Shown: in pieces, positions 20,231 to 28,317 of the stretch
Position numbering within the stretch: the first letter of the stretch is position 1
How the letters are laid out: every line of letters starts with the position of its first letter
From: Bacteroidales bacterium
GTDB lineage: Bacteria > Bacteroidota > Bacteroidia > Bacteroidales > Muribaculaceae
Reading direction: 5' to 3'
Assembly: GCA_019415705.1 (NCBI GenBank)
Contig: DXYS01000092.1
Location: 1 to 64,000, forward strand
Length of the DNA stretch: 64,000 bases
Made by a program: the position numbers and the translations under genes
The notes under the pieces: generated by a model
Databases searched by the model: none
Told to the model about the DNA's origin: nothing
Seen by the model: only the letters and a program-made list of their open reading frames with translations

Positions 20231-20261
20231 TTGATTGGGCGAAAATTTTTTCATAAATTTG
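20231..20261 (+). promoter_or_regulatory. promoter of pheT
   Basis: TTG (20231-20233) and TAAATTTG (20254-20261) are 20 bp apart, a near-ideal Bacteroidota promoter. Transcription would begin near 20268 and leave a leader of about 60 bases before the ATG at 20330. I see no T-box or other leader structure. Confidence 0.75.
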
Positions 20262-20329
20262 CACCCTAAAAGTTTTGCGGCCACATCTGATGCGGTCCCA
20301 TCCAATCAACTCACTAACCTCAAGAGATA

Positions 20330-22801
20330 ATGAATATTTCATACAGCTGGCTCAAAGACTATGTCGATTTCACACTTAGCCCCGAGCAGCTCTCTGACGC
20401 CCTGACATCTATCGGTCTGGAGACCGGCGGCATCGAGAAAGTCGAGTCTGTCCGCGGAGGTCTCGCCGGCATCGTCATCGGCAAAGTGCTCACCTGCGTC
20501 GAGCACCCCAACAGCGACCACCTGCACATCACCACCGTCGACCTCGGCACAGGCGAGCCGACACAGATAGTCTGCGGAGCGCCCAATGTAGCCGCCGGAC
20601 AGACTGTCGTAGTCGCTACCGTCGGCACCACGCTCTACGGCGAGGGTGACGAGACTTTCCAGATTAAGAAATCAAAGATACGCGGTGTCGAATCGTTCGG
20701 CATGATTTGCGCCGAAGACGAAATCGGCATCGGCACATCGCATGACGGCATCATCGTCATCACCGACGAAGTAGCCCCCGGCACTCCCGCCGCCGAATAT
20801 TACAATCTCAAGGACGATTATGTCTTGGAGGTGGACCTGACGCCTAACCGCATCGACGCCGCATCACACTACGGCGTGGCCCGCGACCTCGCCGCATGGC
20901 TTGACTGCCATGCCACACATACGGGACTGCACCGCCCGTCAGTCGAGGCTTTCGCCACTGACGACGCCGGCGCAAAGGCCGTATCTGTAGCCGTCGAGTC
21001 TGAGGCTTGCACACGCTACTGCGGCCTGACCATCCGCGACGTCAAAATCGCCGAGTCGCCCGAGTGGCTCAAGGACCGCCTGCAGGCTATCGGACTGCAC
21101 TCGATAAACAATATCGTCGACATCACCAACTATATACTCCACGCCATCGGCCAGCCGCTCCACTGCTTTGACCTCGCCAAAATCAAGGGCGAGCAGGTCA
21201 TAGTCAAGACCGCCGAGCAGGGCCGCAAATTCGTCACTCTCGACGAGGCCGAGCGCACGCTTGACGCCGCAGACCTGATGATCTGCAACGCCGAGGAGCC
21301 GATGTGCATAGCCGGTGTCTTCGGAGGCTTGGACTCGGGCGTCACCGACGCCACGACGTCAATATTCTTGGAGAGCGCCTGCTTCGCCCCGACATCGGTG
21401 CGCCGCACAGCACGCCGCCACGGCCTGAACACCGACTCGTCGTTCCGCTTCGAGCGCGGTGTCGACCCCAACGGCTGCCTCTACGCCCTCAAGCTCGCCG
21501 CCCTGATGGTCAAGGAGCTTGCCGGAGGCCGCATCTGCGGTGAGCCGGTCGACATATACCCCACGGTCGTCAAACCCTACCCCGTCACCTTGGCTTACGG
21601 CGACATCACACGCCTCATCGGCCACGAAATCGAGCCCGCCAAGGTTGACTCGATACTCCGCTCGCTCGAAATCGAAATCATCAGCCGCGAGGGCGACACT
21701 CTCAATCTCGCCGTGCCGACCTACCGCGTCGACGTGCAGCGTCCCTGCGACGTCATTGAGGATGTGCTCCGCATCTACGGCTACAACAATGTGCCGATGG
21801 AAACCACGCTGCACTCGTCGCTCTCATACAAGAGCGCCACTGACGCCGCCGACGACCTGCAGAAAACCGTCGCCGAACAGCTGACCGCATGCGGATTCAA
21901 CGAGATACTCAACAACTCGCTGACAGCCGAGTCTTATTATGCCGGTCTCGAGCCCTACCCCTTGGAGCACTGCGTCAGACTGCTCAACCCGCTTAGTCAG
22001 GACCTCTGTGTGATGCGCCAGACCCTGCTCTTCGGAGGTCTCGAGTCCATAGCCCATAACGTCAACCGCCGCTCAGACGACCTCATGTTCTATGAGTTCG
22101 GCAACGTCTACAGCCTCGACCCGACCGTCATGCCTACAGCCGACGCCCCCCTCGCCCCCTACTCACAGGGCAGCCGCCTCGCGCTGTGGATTACAGGCAA
22201 TATCAGCGCCGCCAACTGGAACCGCGCCGCCATCGAGTCGACATTCTACGACCTGCGCGCCTATGTCGACACCATCTTAGACCGTCTCGGCATCACACAG
22301 CGTGAACTCGCCATAAGCGCCGTCACTCCTGACGGCGTCCTCTCGGCCGGACTCGAAATCGTCACCCGTCAGGGCCGCAAAATCGGCCGCATGGGCATCG
22401 TCGACACGGCTCTTGCCAAACGCTTGGAGGTCAAACAGACCGTCTTCTTCGCCGAACTCGACTGGCAGGCACTCGCAGACCTCGCCGCCAAGCGTCATGT
22501 GACCTTCACGCCGCTGCCCAAGACACAGCCCGTCAAGCGCGACCTGTCGCTGCTTCTTGACAGCGCCGTCACCATGGAACGCGTCGAGCAGACCGTCAGA
22601 GAGAGCGAGCGCCGCATACTCAAGGCCGTCACACTATTTGACGTCTACGAGGGCGACAAACTGCCTGCCGGCAAAAAGTCTTATGCCATCTCTATTACCT
22701 TGCAGGACGACGAGAAGACACTGCAGGACAAGTACATCGACCAAGTGATGGCCAAGATAATCGCCAATCTCGAGAAAAAGTTAGGCGCACAGCTCAGATA
22801 A
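20330..22801 (+). CDS. pheT: phenylalanine--tRNA ligase subunit beta
   Basis: The 823-residue beta subunit works with PheS in an alpha2-beta2 enzyme that charges tRNA-Phe. Domains in order: an EMAP/tRNA-binding OB domain (about 40-155), the B3/B4 editing region (about 215-400, including 'GLHSINNIVDITNYI'), the B5 DNA-binding-like domain (about 410-480), the catalytic-core-like domain ('EILNNSLT') and a C-terminal anticodon-binding ferredoxin-like domain (about 730-823, 'FTPLPKTQPVKRDLSLLL'). Length is typical. pheS is not adjacent, so the two subunit genes are separate in this genome. A tRNA-Phe gene is 12 kb away at 34331. Confidence 0.97.
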   Translation: MNISYSWLKDYVDFTLSPEQLSDALTSIGLETGGIEKVESVRGGLAGIVIGKVLTCVEHPNSDHLHITTVDLGTGEPTQIVCGAPNVAAGQTVVVATVGTTLYGEGDETFQIKKSKIRGVESFGMICAEDEIGIGTSHDGIIVITDEVAPGTPAAEYYNLKDDYVLEVDLTPNRIDAASHYGVARDLAAWLDCHATHTGLHRPSVEAFATDDAGAKAVSVAVESEACTRYCGLTIRDVKIAESPEWLKDRLQAIGLHSINNIVDITNYILHAIGQPLHCFDLAKIKGEQVIVKTAEQGRKFVTLDEAERTLDAADLMICNAEEPMCIAGVFGGLDSGVTDATTSIFLESACFAPTSVRRTARRHGLNTDSSFRFERGVDPNGCLYALKLAALMVKELAGGRICGEPVDIYPTVVKPYPVTLAYGDITRLIGHEIEPAKVDSILRSLEIEIISREGDTLNLAVPTYRVDVQRPCDVIEDVLRIYGYNNVPMETTLHSSLSYKSATDAADDLQKTVAEQLTACGFNEILNNSLTAESYYAGLEPYPLEHCVRLLNPLSQDLCVMRQTLLFGGLESIAHNVNRRSDDLMFYEFGNVYSLDPTVMPTADAPLAPYSQGSRLALWITGNISAANWNRAAIESTFYDLRAYVDTILDRLGITQRELAISAVTPDGVLSAGLEIVTRQGRKIGRMGIVDTALAKRLEVKQTVFFAELDWQALADLAAKRHVTFTPLPKTQPVKRDLSLLLDSAVTMERVEQTVRESERRILKAVTLFDVYEGDKLPAGKKSYAISITLQDDEKTLQDKYIDQVMAKIIANLEKKLGAQLR

Positions 22802-22849
22802 ACATCAACGATAAAATATCACAAAATATAATTACAAAACCACACTCCC

Positions 22850-23584
22850 ATGGGAAGAGCATTTGAATATCGCAAAGCAAGAAAACTCAAACGCTGGGGC
22901 AACATGTCGCGTACATTCACCCGCATAGGCAAGGAAATCACCATCGCCGCCAAAGCCGGTGGACCCGACCCCGCCACCAACCCCCGTCTGCGTGCTCTGA
23001 TGCAGAACGCCAAGGCTGCCAACATGCCTAAGGACACCGTCGAGCGCGCCATCAAGAAAGCCACCGATAAAGACGCCGGCGACTACAAGGAAATCACCTA
23101 CGAGGGATACGGCCCCCACGGCATCGCCATCTTCGTCGAGGCAGCCACCGACAACAACACACGCACCGTCGCCAACGTGCGCTCATACTTCAACAAACAC
23201 GGCGGCTCACTCGGCACACAGGGCTCGCTGACCTTCCTTTTCGACCACAAATCGGTCTTCAAAATCAAGGCTAAAGACGGCATCTCACTCGAAGACCTCG
23301 AGTTAGAACTTATCGACTACGGCGTGGACGAACTCGAGCACGACGAGGACGAAATCGTCATCTACGGCGCCTTCGAGGAATTCAACAACATCCAGAAATA
23401 CCTTGAGGACAACGGCTTTGAAATCGTCAGCGCCGAGTTTGAGCGCATCCCCAACGACCTCAAGGACGTAAGCCCCGAAGACCGCGAGTCAGTCAACAAA
23501 CTGCTCGAGAAACTTGAGGAAGACGAGGACGTGCAGAATGTATTCCACAACATGCGCGAAGACGACTCTGAAGGCGAGGAGTAA
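22850..23584 (+). CDS. YebC/PmpR family protein (probable transcription or translation factor)
   Basis: The 244-residue product begins 'MGRAFEYRKARKLKRWG' and has the YebC features 'FTRIGKEITIAAKAGGPDP', 'NMPKDTVERAIKKAT' and 'YEGYGPHGIAIFVEA', covering the three domains of the family, and ends in an acidic tail. Family members were long annotated as DNA-binding regulators; some are now described as translation factors that relieve ribosome pausing. The gene lies 48 bp after pheT and is followed by a terminator, so it probably shares the pheT transcript. Confidence 0.93.
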   Translation: MGRAFEYRKARKLKRWGNMSRTFTRIGKEITIAAKAGGPDPATNPRLRALMQNAKAANMPKDTVERAIKKATDKDAGDYKEITYEGYGPHGIAIFVEAATDNNTRTVANVRSYFNKHGGSLGTQGSLTFLFDHKSVFKIKAKDGISLEDLELELIDYGVDELEHDEDEIVIYGAFEEFNNIQKYLEDNGFEIVSAEFERIPNDLKDVSPEDRESVNKLLEKLEEDEDVQNVFHNMREDDSEGEE

Positions 23585-23627
23585 TCCGCGTCATCACGAC
23601 TTAGACACTTTATAATATTACCATACG

Positions 23628-23680
23628 ACGGCGACATTCGCTCCCCGGAGATTAAACCACGGGCGTGATGTCGCCGTTTT
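23628..23680 (+). terminator. terminator of the pheT-yebC transcript
   Basis: The arms ACGGCGACAT (23628-23637) and ATGTCGCCGT (23668-23677) pair perfectly across a 30-base loop and run into TTTT (23677-23680). Confidence 0.7.
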
Positions 23681-23713
23681 GTATTTAAACGACAATCATA
23701 AAAACACCGAATT

Positions 23714-23947
23714 ATGGACAAACCGGACGCTAACGAACTCGTAATCGCCGCAACATTTGACTTTGACTGGCAGGCCCACATGGCACAGGGCATCCTGCTC
23801 GAACACGGCATACACTCGACCCTCGACAACGAGATATTCGGCTCGCTCTACCCCATCGGCTTCAACTCGATAGGTGGAATCAACCTGCGCGTCTTCGGCC
23901 GCGACTTGGACGAAGCCCGACGCATCATCAAGAACTCAAAAATATAA
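23714..23947 (+). CDS. DUF2007 domain-containing small protein
   Basis: A 77-residue cytoplasmic protein matching the DUF2007 ('putative prokaryotic signal transducing protein') family: 'VIAATFDFDWQAHMAQGILLEHGIHSTLDNE' is the family core, with key words FDFDWQAHMA, GILLEHGI and DNE, followed by 'GGINLRVFGRDLDEARRII'. The fold resembles ferredoxin-like sensing domains; no function is established. It stands alone between a terminator and a repeat-rich region. Confidence 0.85.
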   Translation: MDKPDANELVIAATFDFDWQAHMAQGILLEHGIHSTLDNEIFGSLYPIGFNSIGGINLRVFGRDLDEARRIIKNSKI

Positions 23948-24011
23948 GACGGGCAACTACAAAACCCGGTTGAAATGTATAAATTTAGCGGATTGTCTGT
24001 ACTCATTCAAC

Positions 24012-24111
24012 ATGTAGGGACATACCAAAGCGACCGTCAGAGAGCGACGGCATGTATAAGGCGTAAATCCCCCACGGCCAAGTTATACGTGCCGAAGGCA
24101 CGTCCCTACAT
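24012..24111 (+). repeat. 100-bp element with inverted ends, copy A
   Basis: Bounded by ATGTAGGGAC (24012-24021) and GTCCCTACAT (24102-24111), a perfect 10-bp terminal inverted repeat. Inside are the shared block GCGACCGTCAGAGAGCG and a small perfect hairpin ACGTGCC-gaa-GGCACGT. Copy B at 24193-24298 has the same order of parts. No coding potential; a MITE- or REP-like element. Confidence 0.7.
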
Positions 24112-24136
24112 TTCATGCTGACATACAGCGTGTTAC

Positions 24137-24154
24137 GGGCGATTAAAATCGCCC
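24137..24154. repeat. 18-bp palindrome GGGCGATT-AA-AATCGCCC
   Basis: This palindrome sits between the two copies of the 100-bp element. Its form (GGGCG arms with an AT-rich centre, followed by CCT) is shared by the perfect 20-bp palindrome at 43413-43432. Confidence 0.6.
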
Positions 24155-24192
24155 CTCCATATTCAGTGGCTCCATATTCACTGGCCTCCCCA

Positions 24193-24298
24193 ACGTACGG
24201 ACATGCCGGAGCGACCGTCAGAGAGCGGCGGCATGTATGATTTTTTAGGTAAAGTGCTGATGGCCACACAATACGTGCCGAATGGCACGTCCCTACAT
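24193..24298 (+). repeat. 100-bp element with inverted ends, copy B
   Basis: Same orientation as copy A: left end ACGTACGGAC (degenerate), block GAGCGACCGTCAGAGAGCG, hairpin ACGTGCC-gaat-GGCACGT and right end GTCCCTACAT (24289-24298). The region between about 24225 and 24268 has diverged from copy A. Confidence 0.7.
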
Positions 24299-24352
24299 TC
24301 TGTCATCGGCATTTTAACAAAACATCATGCCGGAATATCTGCCAAAGCGGGC

Positions 24353-24976
24353 TTAAAGTCCGGTCAAGTTCACGCCGGGGAGCAGCTTGGCGACACTGTC
24401 GGCAGGGACGGTCACCGAGCATCCGCCCTGAGTTATCGGGCAGTTGACCCGCGGCATATTGAATACGCGGCCGCCAATGGAGATGGCTATCATCCGGCCG
24501 ACATTGGCAGCCGTAACGTCCTCCCACGACTTGGCATCCTTAAATCTGAATGCTATCTGCAGATTGTCGCCATAGTCAGGGATATGATTCACTTCGGTGA
24601 CCTCGACCTCCTCTTTGAGCAGCGGCTCGCAGGGCATAACGGCCAAATCGACAGCGTCAGTATGGCCGTATTTAACCCACTGATACGTGTATCCGCCGGC
24701 GGCGAGCAGCGAGTCGTTAAGCGCGAGGAGTTTGTTTACTTTAGCCGTGTCTGACGGAGCATAGGTGCATCGCAGAGGCAATACATCGCCGTAAGCCGCA
24801 CTGTCGGGCACATACAAATCAAGCGAATCACACGTGACGACGGCATAGGCCTCGACTTCCCACTTCGTGTCACCGACATCGGCCGTTTTGTTTGTGGCGG
24901 TCGTGCCGCACGACCACATCGCCAACGCGCAAACAACGCAGACGGCCGCCGTAAGGAGAGAATCAGACTTTTTCAT
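24353..24976 (-). CDS. lipoprotein with a SecDF P1-head-like domain
   Basis: The 207-residue protein has a lipoprotein signal (about 1-23, VCALAMWSC). The last 60 residues ('VGRMIAISIGGRVFNMPRV', 'PITQGGCSVTVPADS') resemble the P1 head subdomain of SecD/SecDF, where the pattern is 'N.GR.VAI.LDG.V...PRV...I.GG...I'. In SecD this periplasmic piece helps pull secreted proteins out of the translocon, but here there are no membrane helices for a translocase, so this is a free-standing version anchored by lipid. The domain call is by eye and moderate; the lipoprotein call is firm. It lies between the 100-bp elements and the restriction-modification genes. Confidence 0.6.
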   Translation of the reverse strand: MKKSDSLLTAAVCVVCALAMWSCGTTATNKTADVGDTKWEVEAYAVVTCDSLDLYVPDSAAYGDVLPLRCTYAPSDTAKVNKLLALNDSLLAAGGYTYQWVKYGHTDAVDLAVMPCEPLLKEEVEVTEVNHIPDYGDNLQIAFRFKDAKSWEDVTAANVGRMIAISIGGRVFNMPRVNCPITQGGCSVTVPADSVAKLLPGVNLTGL

Positions 24977-25038
24977 ATTTAAGAAAAATCAGATAAATGA
25001 TGAATCTATAAATATAATATAAAATGGCGTCCCCTCCA

Positions 25039-25986
25039 TTATAAATTAGCGGAATATGCCAGACTTTTTATATAGTCCTCCATAAATTGCCAATCCGGAT
25101 TACCATTCGCATCTGCAGGTAGTTTGATTTTCATATTCTTAATCCGCGTCTGACTACATTTAATACCATAATTATATCTATATTGCTCCATATTAATAAC
25201 TGTAACCAAAAACATTGCAATAAAATTATTGCATTTAAAATTAGGAATTAATTTCTCAACATGGTCAGATGCCGAAAAATCTTCTTCATGCCATGAGCAA
25301 TAACCCTTTACCGCAGAATCAATCGTAAAACACCCTCCTTGTTCTGTAAACCTGTCATAAAAACCGCACACGCCGTTATTTCTCGCTTGCGTCGTAATAT
25401 ATGGATAACTACCCTCTCCACTTAATTCCAAGTCCTTTAGTGGAGTGGTCTTTGAGCCCTTTATCGTAAATAACCGTTTGTCATTTAAATTAAACCAGTC
25501 CCAATTACACGTATCCAATTGCAAGTTTGCCATTTGCAATGGCTCTTTTTCAAATTTTAAATCGGGATTGACATTTTGCCATTTTAAATCTTTTAACTCT
25601 GACAATTCGGGTAATATCAAATCTCGAAATGTTTTATTGGCTTGTCGGCCATAGTTATATTTATACTTATTACTACTGATAATATAACTGTATAATAACA
25701 TTTCGTTTTTTGTCATAGGCTCTTTGGGCGATAGGATAAATAAGTCTCGACCGCTATAATACTCCTCATCCTGATAAAAACATGATAATACACTGCCTCC
25801 ACCTGCAAGACTTAATGTATGTGCAGGGTTTGGCTCTATATCAGGAAATAGTTCCACACGCGCAACAACGCCATTGTTATTGCTTGTTCTTGAAACAAAA
25901 GGAATTCCTTCTTCCGAGACATGGCAGTTAATTAGTTCTAAATTAACGCCATACCAACAATTAAACATATCAGATAGTTTCTTCAT
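25039..25986 (-). CDS. restriction-modification specificity subunit (type I S / BcgI B-like)
   Basis: The 315-residue protein provides DNA recognition for the preceding methylase-nuclease. It contains two similar halves, as in specificity subunits with two target-recognition domains: 'GIPFVSRTSNNNGVVARV' (about 27-44) matches 'SYPYITTQARNNGVCGFY' (about 192-209), and 'YKYNYGRQANKTFRDLILPEL' key residues YKYNYG/ILPEL match YRYNYG/IKLP near the end. The recognised sequence is therefore probably bipartite. It overlaps the upstream gene by 17 bp and is AT-rich like it. In length and arrangement it resembles the BcgI B subunit (about 340 residues). Confidence 0.8.
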   Translation of the reverse strand: MKKLSDMFNCWYGVNLELINCHVSEEGIPFVSRTSNNNGVVARVELFPDIEPNPAHTLSLAGGGSVLSCFYQDEEYYSGRDLFILSPKEPMTKNEMLLYSYIISSNKYKYNYGRQANKTFRDLILPELSELKDLKWQNVNPDLKFEKEPLQMANLQLDTCNWDWFNLNDKRLFTIKGSKTTPLKDLELSGEGSYPYITTQARNNGVCGFYDRFTEQGGCFTIDSAVKGYCSWHEEDFSASDHVEKLIPNFKCNNFIAMFLVTVINMEQYRYNYGIKCSQTRIKNMKIKLPADANGNPDWQFMEDYIKSLAYSANL

Positions 25987-27853
25987 AATTCAGGAATTTA
26001 TAAGCGATATATTGCTTAATGCTTTTTTCAAAGTCCTTTTGATTCAACACACTGTAATCTGTTTCCATATACGCTTCTGCGCACCATTCATCTTTTGCCG
26101 TGACACTATGTTTAATACTTTTTCCAGCTACCTCGTCGCGGTACTTATAAAGATTTTTCCATTCTTCCTTTATCTTATTCCATCTTCCGTGGGCATCTAT
26201 GCGTCCAAGGTTTTTTCTTTTCTCAAAGCCATCCTCCTTGTAATAGCCAAAGAAAGTCTTATAGCCTTTGGGATGTGGCTTTTTCGCTGTGAATATCATT
26301 ATGCAAGTAACCACACTCTTATCGGAATTGTAAAACAATTCATCCGGCATTGAAAATACCGCTTCAAGAGTATGTTTCGAAAGCAGTTCCTTTTTCAACT
26401 CATAGATTTTCTTCTTTTTCTCTCCTGCAATAGCACATTGCATAGGAACAATAGCAACACAAGTTCCGCCCTGCACTAATGCCTCTAAATTCCATTTGAC
26501 AAATTCAAGTTCCTCAACATCATTCTTTTTATCCGCCTTATATGGAGGATTCAAAAAGCCAATATTCGGCTTGTAAATTTTCCCTGTTTCCGAATCTCTT
26601 AATCCATTCTCAATTTTTGCTATAATCTGAGGGTCTAAACCACTTGCAGGATAAATATTTGTTTTTCCATCTCCATGTATTGCCATATTAGAAACAGCAA
26701 GACAATACATTTTATCTCCCTTTTCTATACCTATAAGTTGGTTTTTCTTTATCGATTTTTCTATACTCGGATTCCCTTTTGCATCTTTAATCATTTCACT
26801 CATCGCTGCGATAAGGAATCCGCAAGTACCGGTACAATTATCAAATACTACTGAATCTTTATTTACACCGGCTATCTCGACAAAAAACTCAGTTATGTGC
26901 GTAGGTGTAAGAACGACACCTAAATCGTTACTGGTATTGGCATATCTTAAAAAAGCAACAAATAATTGTCCCAAGACATCATAATATCGGTTAGTCTTTT
27001 CAAAAGCATCAATATTTTCCGCCATATCAGCAATTAAATCACGCAAGTGATTGTGCTCGCTATTCTGCGCAAACATTCCCCTTATTGTAGAATATTTGGA
27101 TTCTATGATACTAATTTTCTCGAATCCGACATCTCCTTTCCTAAACCAATCCATTACATCATTTATCATTCGATTCGCAAGAATAGTCTGATTATCTTCA
27201 GTAGGATAATACTGCTTGAAATTGTCTAAGCGTAATGCCAATAGAATACAACTTGCCAAAATACACCGTTCAGCTTCATCAATCTTCATCTTATGAAGCT
27301 TAGAGTTCAAAACACGCGTATAATCTAAGAGTTTATCATAGTCCTGTCTCTTTTTCTCCTCAGAAGTGTTAAGTCCACTATAATAATCACTCGGGGCAAG
27401 CAAAGTTTCTCCAAAATACGCAAAAGGTTTCGGTTCTTCTTTCAAATGAAGATAGTGAGAAACCTTTAAATTGTTTTTATTCGTGCCGCTTACTGCAATA
27501 GCAAGGACATCGTAATTCTTTGATAAATATGAGGCATACAGTAGAACTCCATCCACGGCATATTTATCGTACTGTTTATGCGAATCACTTTCATGATACA
27601 ATTTATCTGCTTTATTTTCAATAACTATTAAAAAGTTCTTATCTTTTTTGTATTGAATAATAAAATCCGGATAACCTTTGCCAAGTCCTCTTTTTGAAGC
27701 ATTTCTTAGCAATTTGTCTATTATTGGATTCTCAGAAGATTGCTGTTCTATTATAATATCTTCAGAGTATTGCATAAAGAAATCTCTAACAATATTATCA
27801 GTAATCACCTCTTTTCGGCCCATTAAGCCACTACTACTAAGCGCATTATTCAT
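25970..27853 (-). CDS. combined DNA methyltransferase-endonuclease subunit, BcgI A-like (type IIB)
   Basis: The 627-residue protein joins a nuclease and an N6-adenine methyltransferase. N-terminal PD-(D/E)xK motif: Pro62-Asp63 and, 15 residues on, Glu79-x-Lys81 (GYPDFII ... VIENKAD). A helical linker follows, then methylase motif I FDNCTGTCGF (about 340-350) and motif IV NPPY (435-438), the signature of adenine-N6 methylases of the gamma type. With the two-domain specificity gene downstream this is the subunit layout of BcgI (A subunit about 640 residues), which cuts on both sides of its bipartite site. The pair is distinctly AT-richer than its neighbours, which suggests horizontal acquisition. 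A single-polypeptide type IIG enzyme with separate S subunit is the alternative description. Confidence 0.82.
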   Translation of the reverse strand: MNNALSSSGLMGRKEVITDNIVRDFFMQYSEDIIIEQQSSENPIIDKLLRNASKRGLGKGYPDFIIQYKKDKNFLIVIENKADKLYHESDSHKQYDKYAVDGVLLYASYLSKNYDVLAIAVSGTNKNNLKVSHYLHLKEEPKPFAYFGETLLAPSDYYSGLNTSEEKKRQDYDKLLDYTRVLNSKLHKMKIDEAERCILASCILLALRLDNFKQYYPTEDNQTILANRMINDVMDWFRKGDVGFEKISIIESKYSTIRGMFAQNSEHNHLRDLIADMAENIDAFEKTNRYYDVLGQLFVAFLRYANTSNDLGVVLTPTHITEFFVEIAGVNKDSVVFDNCTGTCGFLIAAMSEMIKDAKGNPSIEKSIKKNQLIGIEKGDKMYCLAVSNMAIHGDGKTNIYPASGLDPQIIAKIENGLRDSETGKIYKPNIGFLNPPYKADKKNDVEELEFVKWNLEALVQGGTCVAIVPMQCAIAGEKKKKIYELKKELLSKHTLEAVFSMPDELFYNSDKSVVTCIMIFTAKKPHPKGYKTFFGYYKEDGFEKRKNLGRIDAHGRWNKIKEEWKNLYKYRDEVAGKSIKHSVTAKDEWCAEAYMETDYSVLNQKDFEKSIKQYIAYKFLNYEETI

Positions 27854-27931
27854 AATATTGACTTCTTATAAAGTGATTTAGTTAATATGTATTCTAAAAA
27901 CTATATTAGTATATAACTATTATTAAATTTA

Positions 27932-27962
27932 CAAATATAGTATTTTGGATAAATACAAGCAA
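27932..27962 (-). promoter_or_regulatory. promoter of the restriction-modification genes
   Basis: On the minus strand TTG (27962-27960) and TATATTTG (27939-27932) are 20 bp apart. Transcription would start near 27925, about 70 bases before the ATG at 27853. The rest of the 27854-28086 stretch is AT-rich without a gene. Confidence 0.7.
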
Positions 27963-28086
27963 GATAAAAATTTCATTCATATAAAATCGATTTTCAAAGG
28001 TCAGCACATTTATAGGTAAAAGACATATATAAATAACGCACCATGTATGGCTTCCGCAATCCATAAAAACTCATAATCAATGCAGT

Positions 28087-28205
28087 GCACCTACAGCGCG
28101 CTTTTTGAGTCGGGACTTTATACCATGGTAAGCAGACCTAACGGCGTGCTTACCGTGGCCACACATGCAGATGCCACGATGCGGCTCCAACTGCTAAAAC
28201 GGACG
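28087..28205 (+). repeat. dispersed hairpin repeat, copy 2
   Basis: Homologous to 9649-9766 in the same orientation. Its hairpin is better preserved than in copy 1: CCATGGTAAGCA and TGCTTACCGTGG pair over twelve positions with one G-T wobble, around a 12-base loop. It lies between the restriction-modification promoter and the end of the GH3 gene. Confidence 0.65.
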
Positions 28206-28244
28206 ATATCCCATGGTCCCACATGCCGCGCCATATATACGCAA

Positions 28245-28273
28245 CAGGGGCGTCACTCCGCGTGACGCCCCTG
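28245..28273 (-). terminator. hairpin after the GH3 gene
   Basis: CAGGGGCGTCAC (28245-28256) and GTGACGCCCCTG (28262-28273) form a perfect 12-bp stem with a 5-base loop, 45 bp past the GH3 stop. Neither side has a long T tract, so it may act as a weak terminator or an RNA-stabilising hairpin. Confidence 0.5.
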
Positions 28274-28317
28274 CTCCTTCTTACCTAATTTTACCTATTG
28301 TTAATCTATCGTCACTG

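Noticed and set aside
24012..24298. CRISPR array
   Set aside because: Only two long repeat units occur, with terminal inverted repeats and no regular spacers or cas genes.
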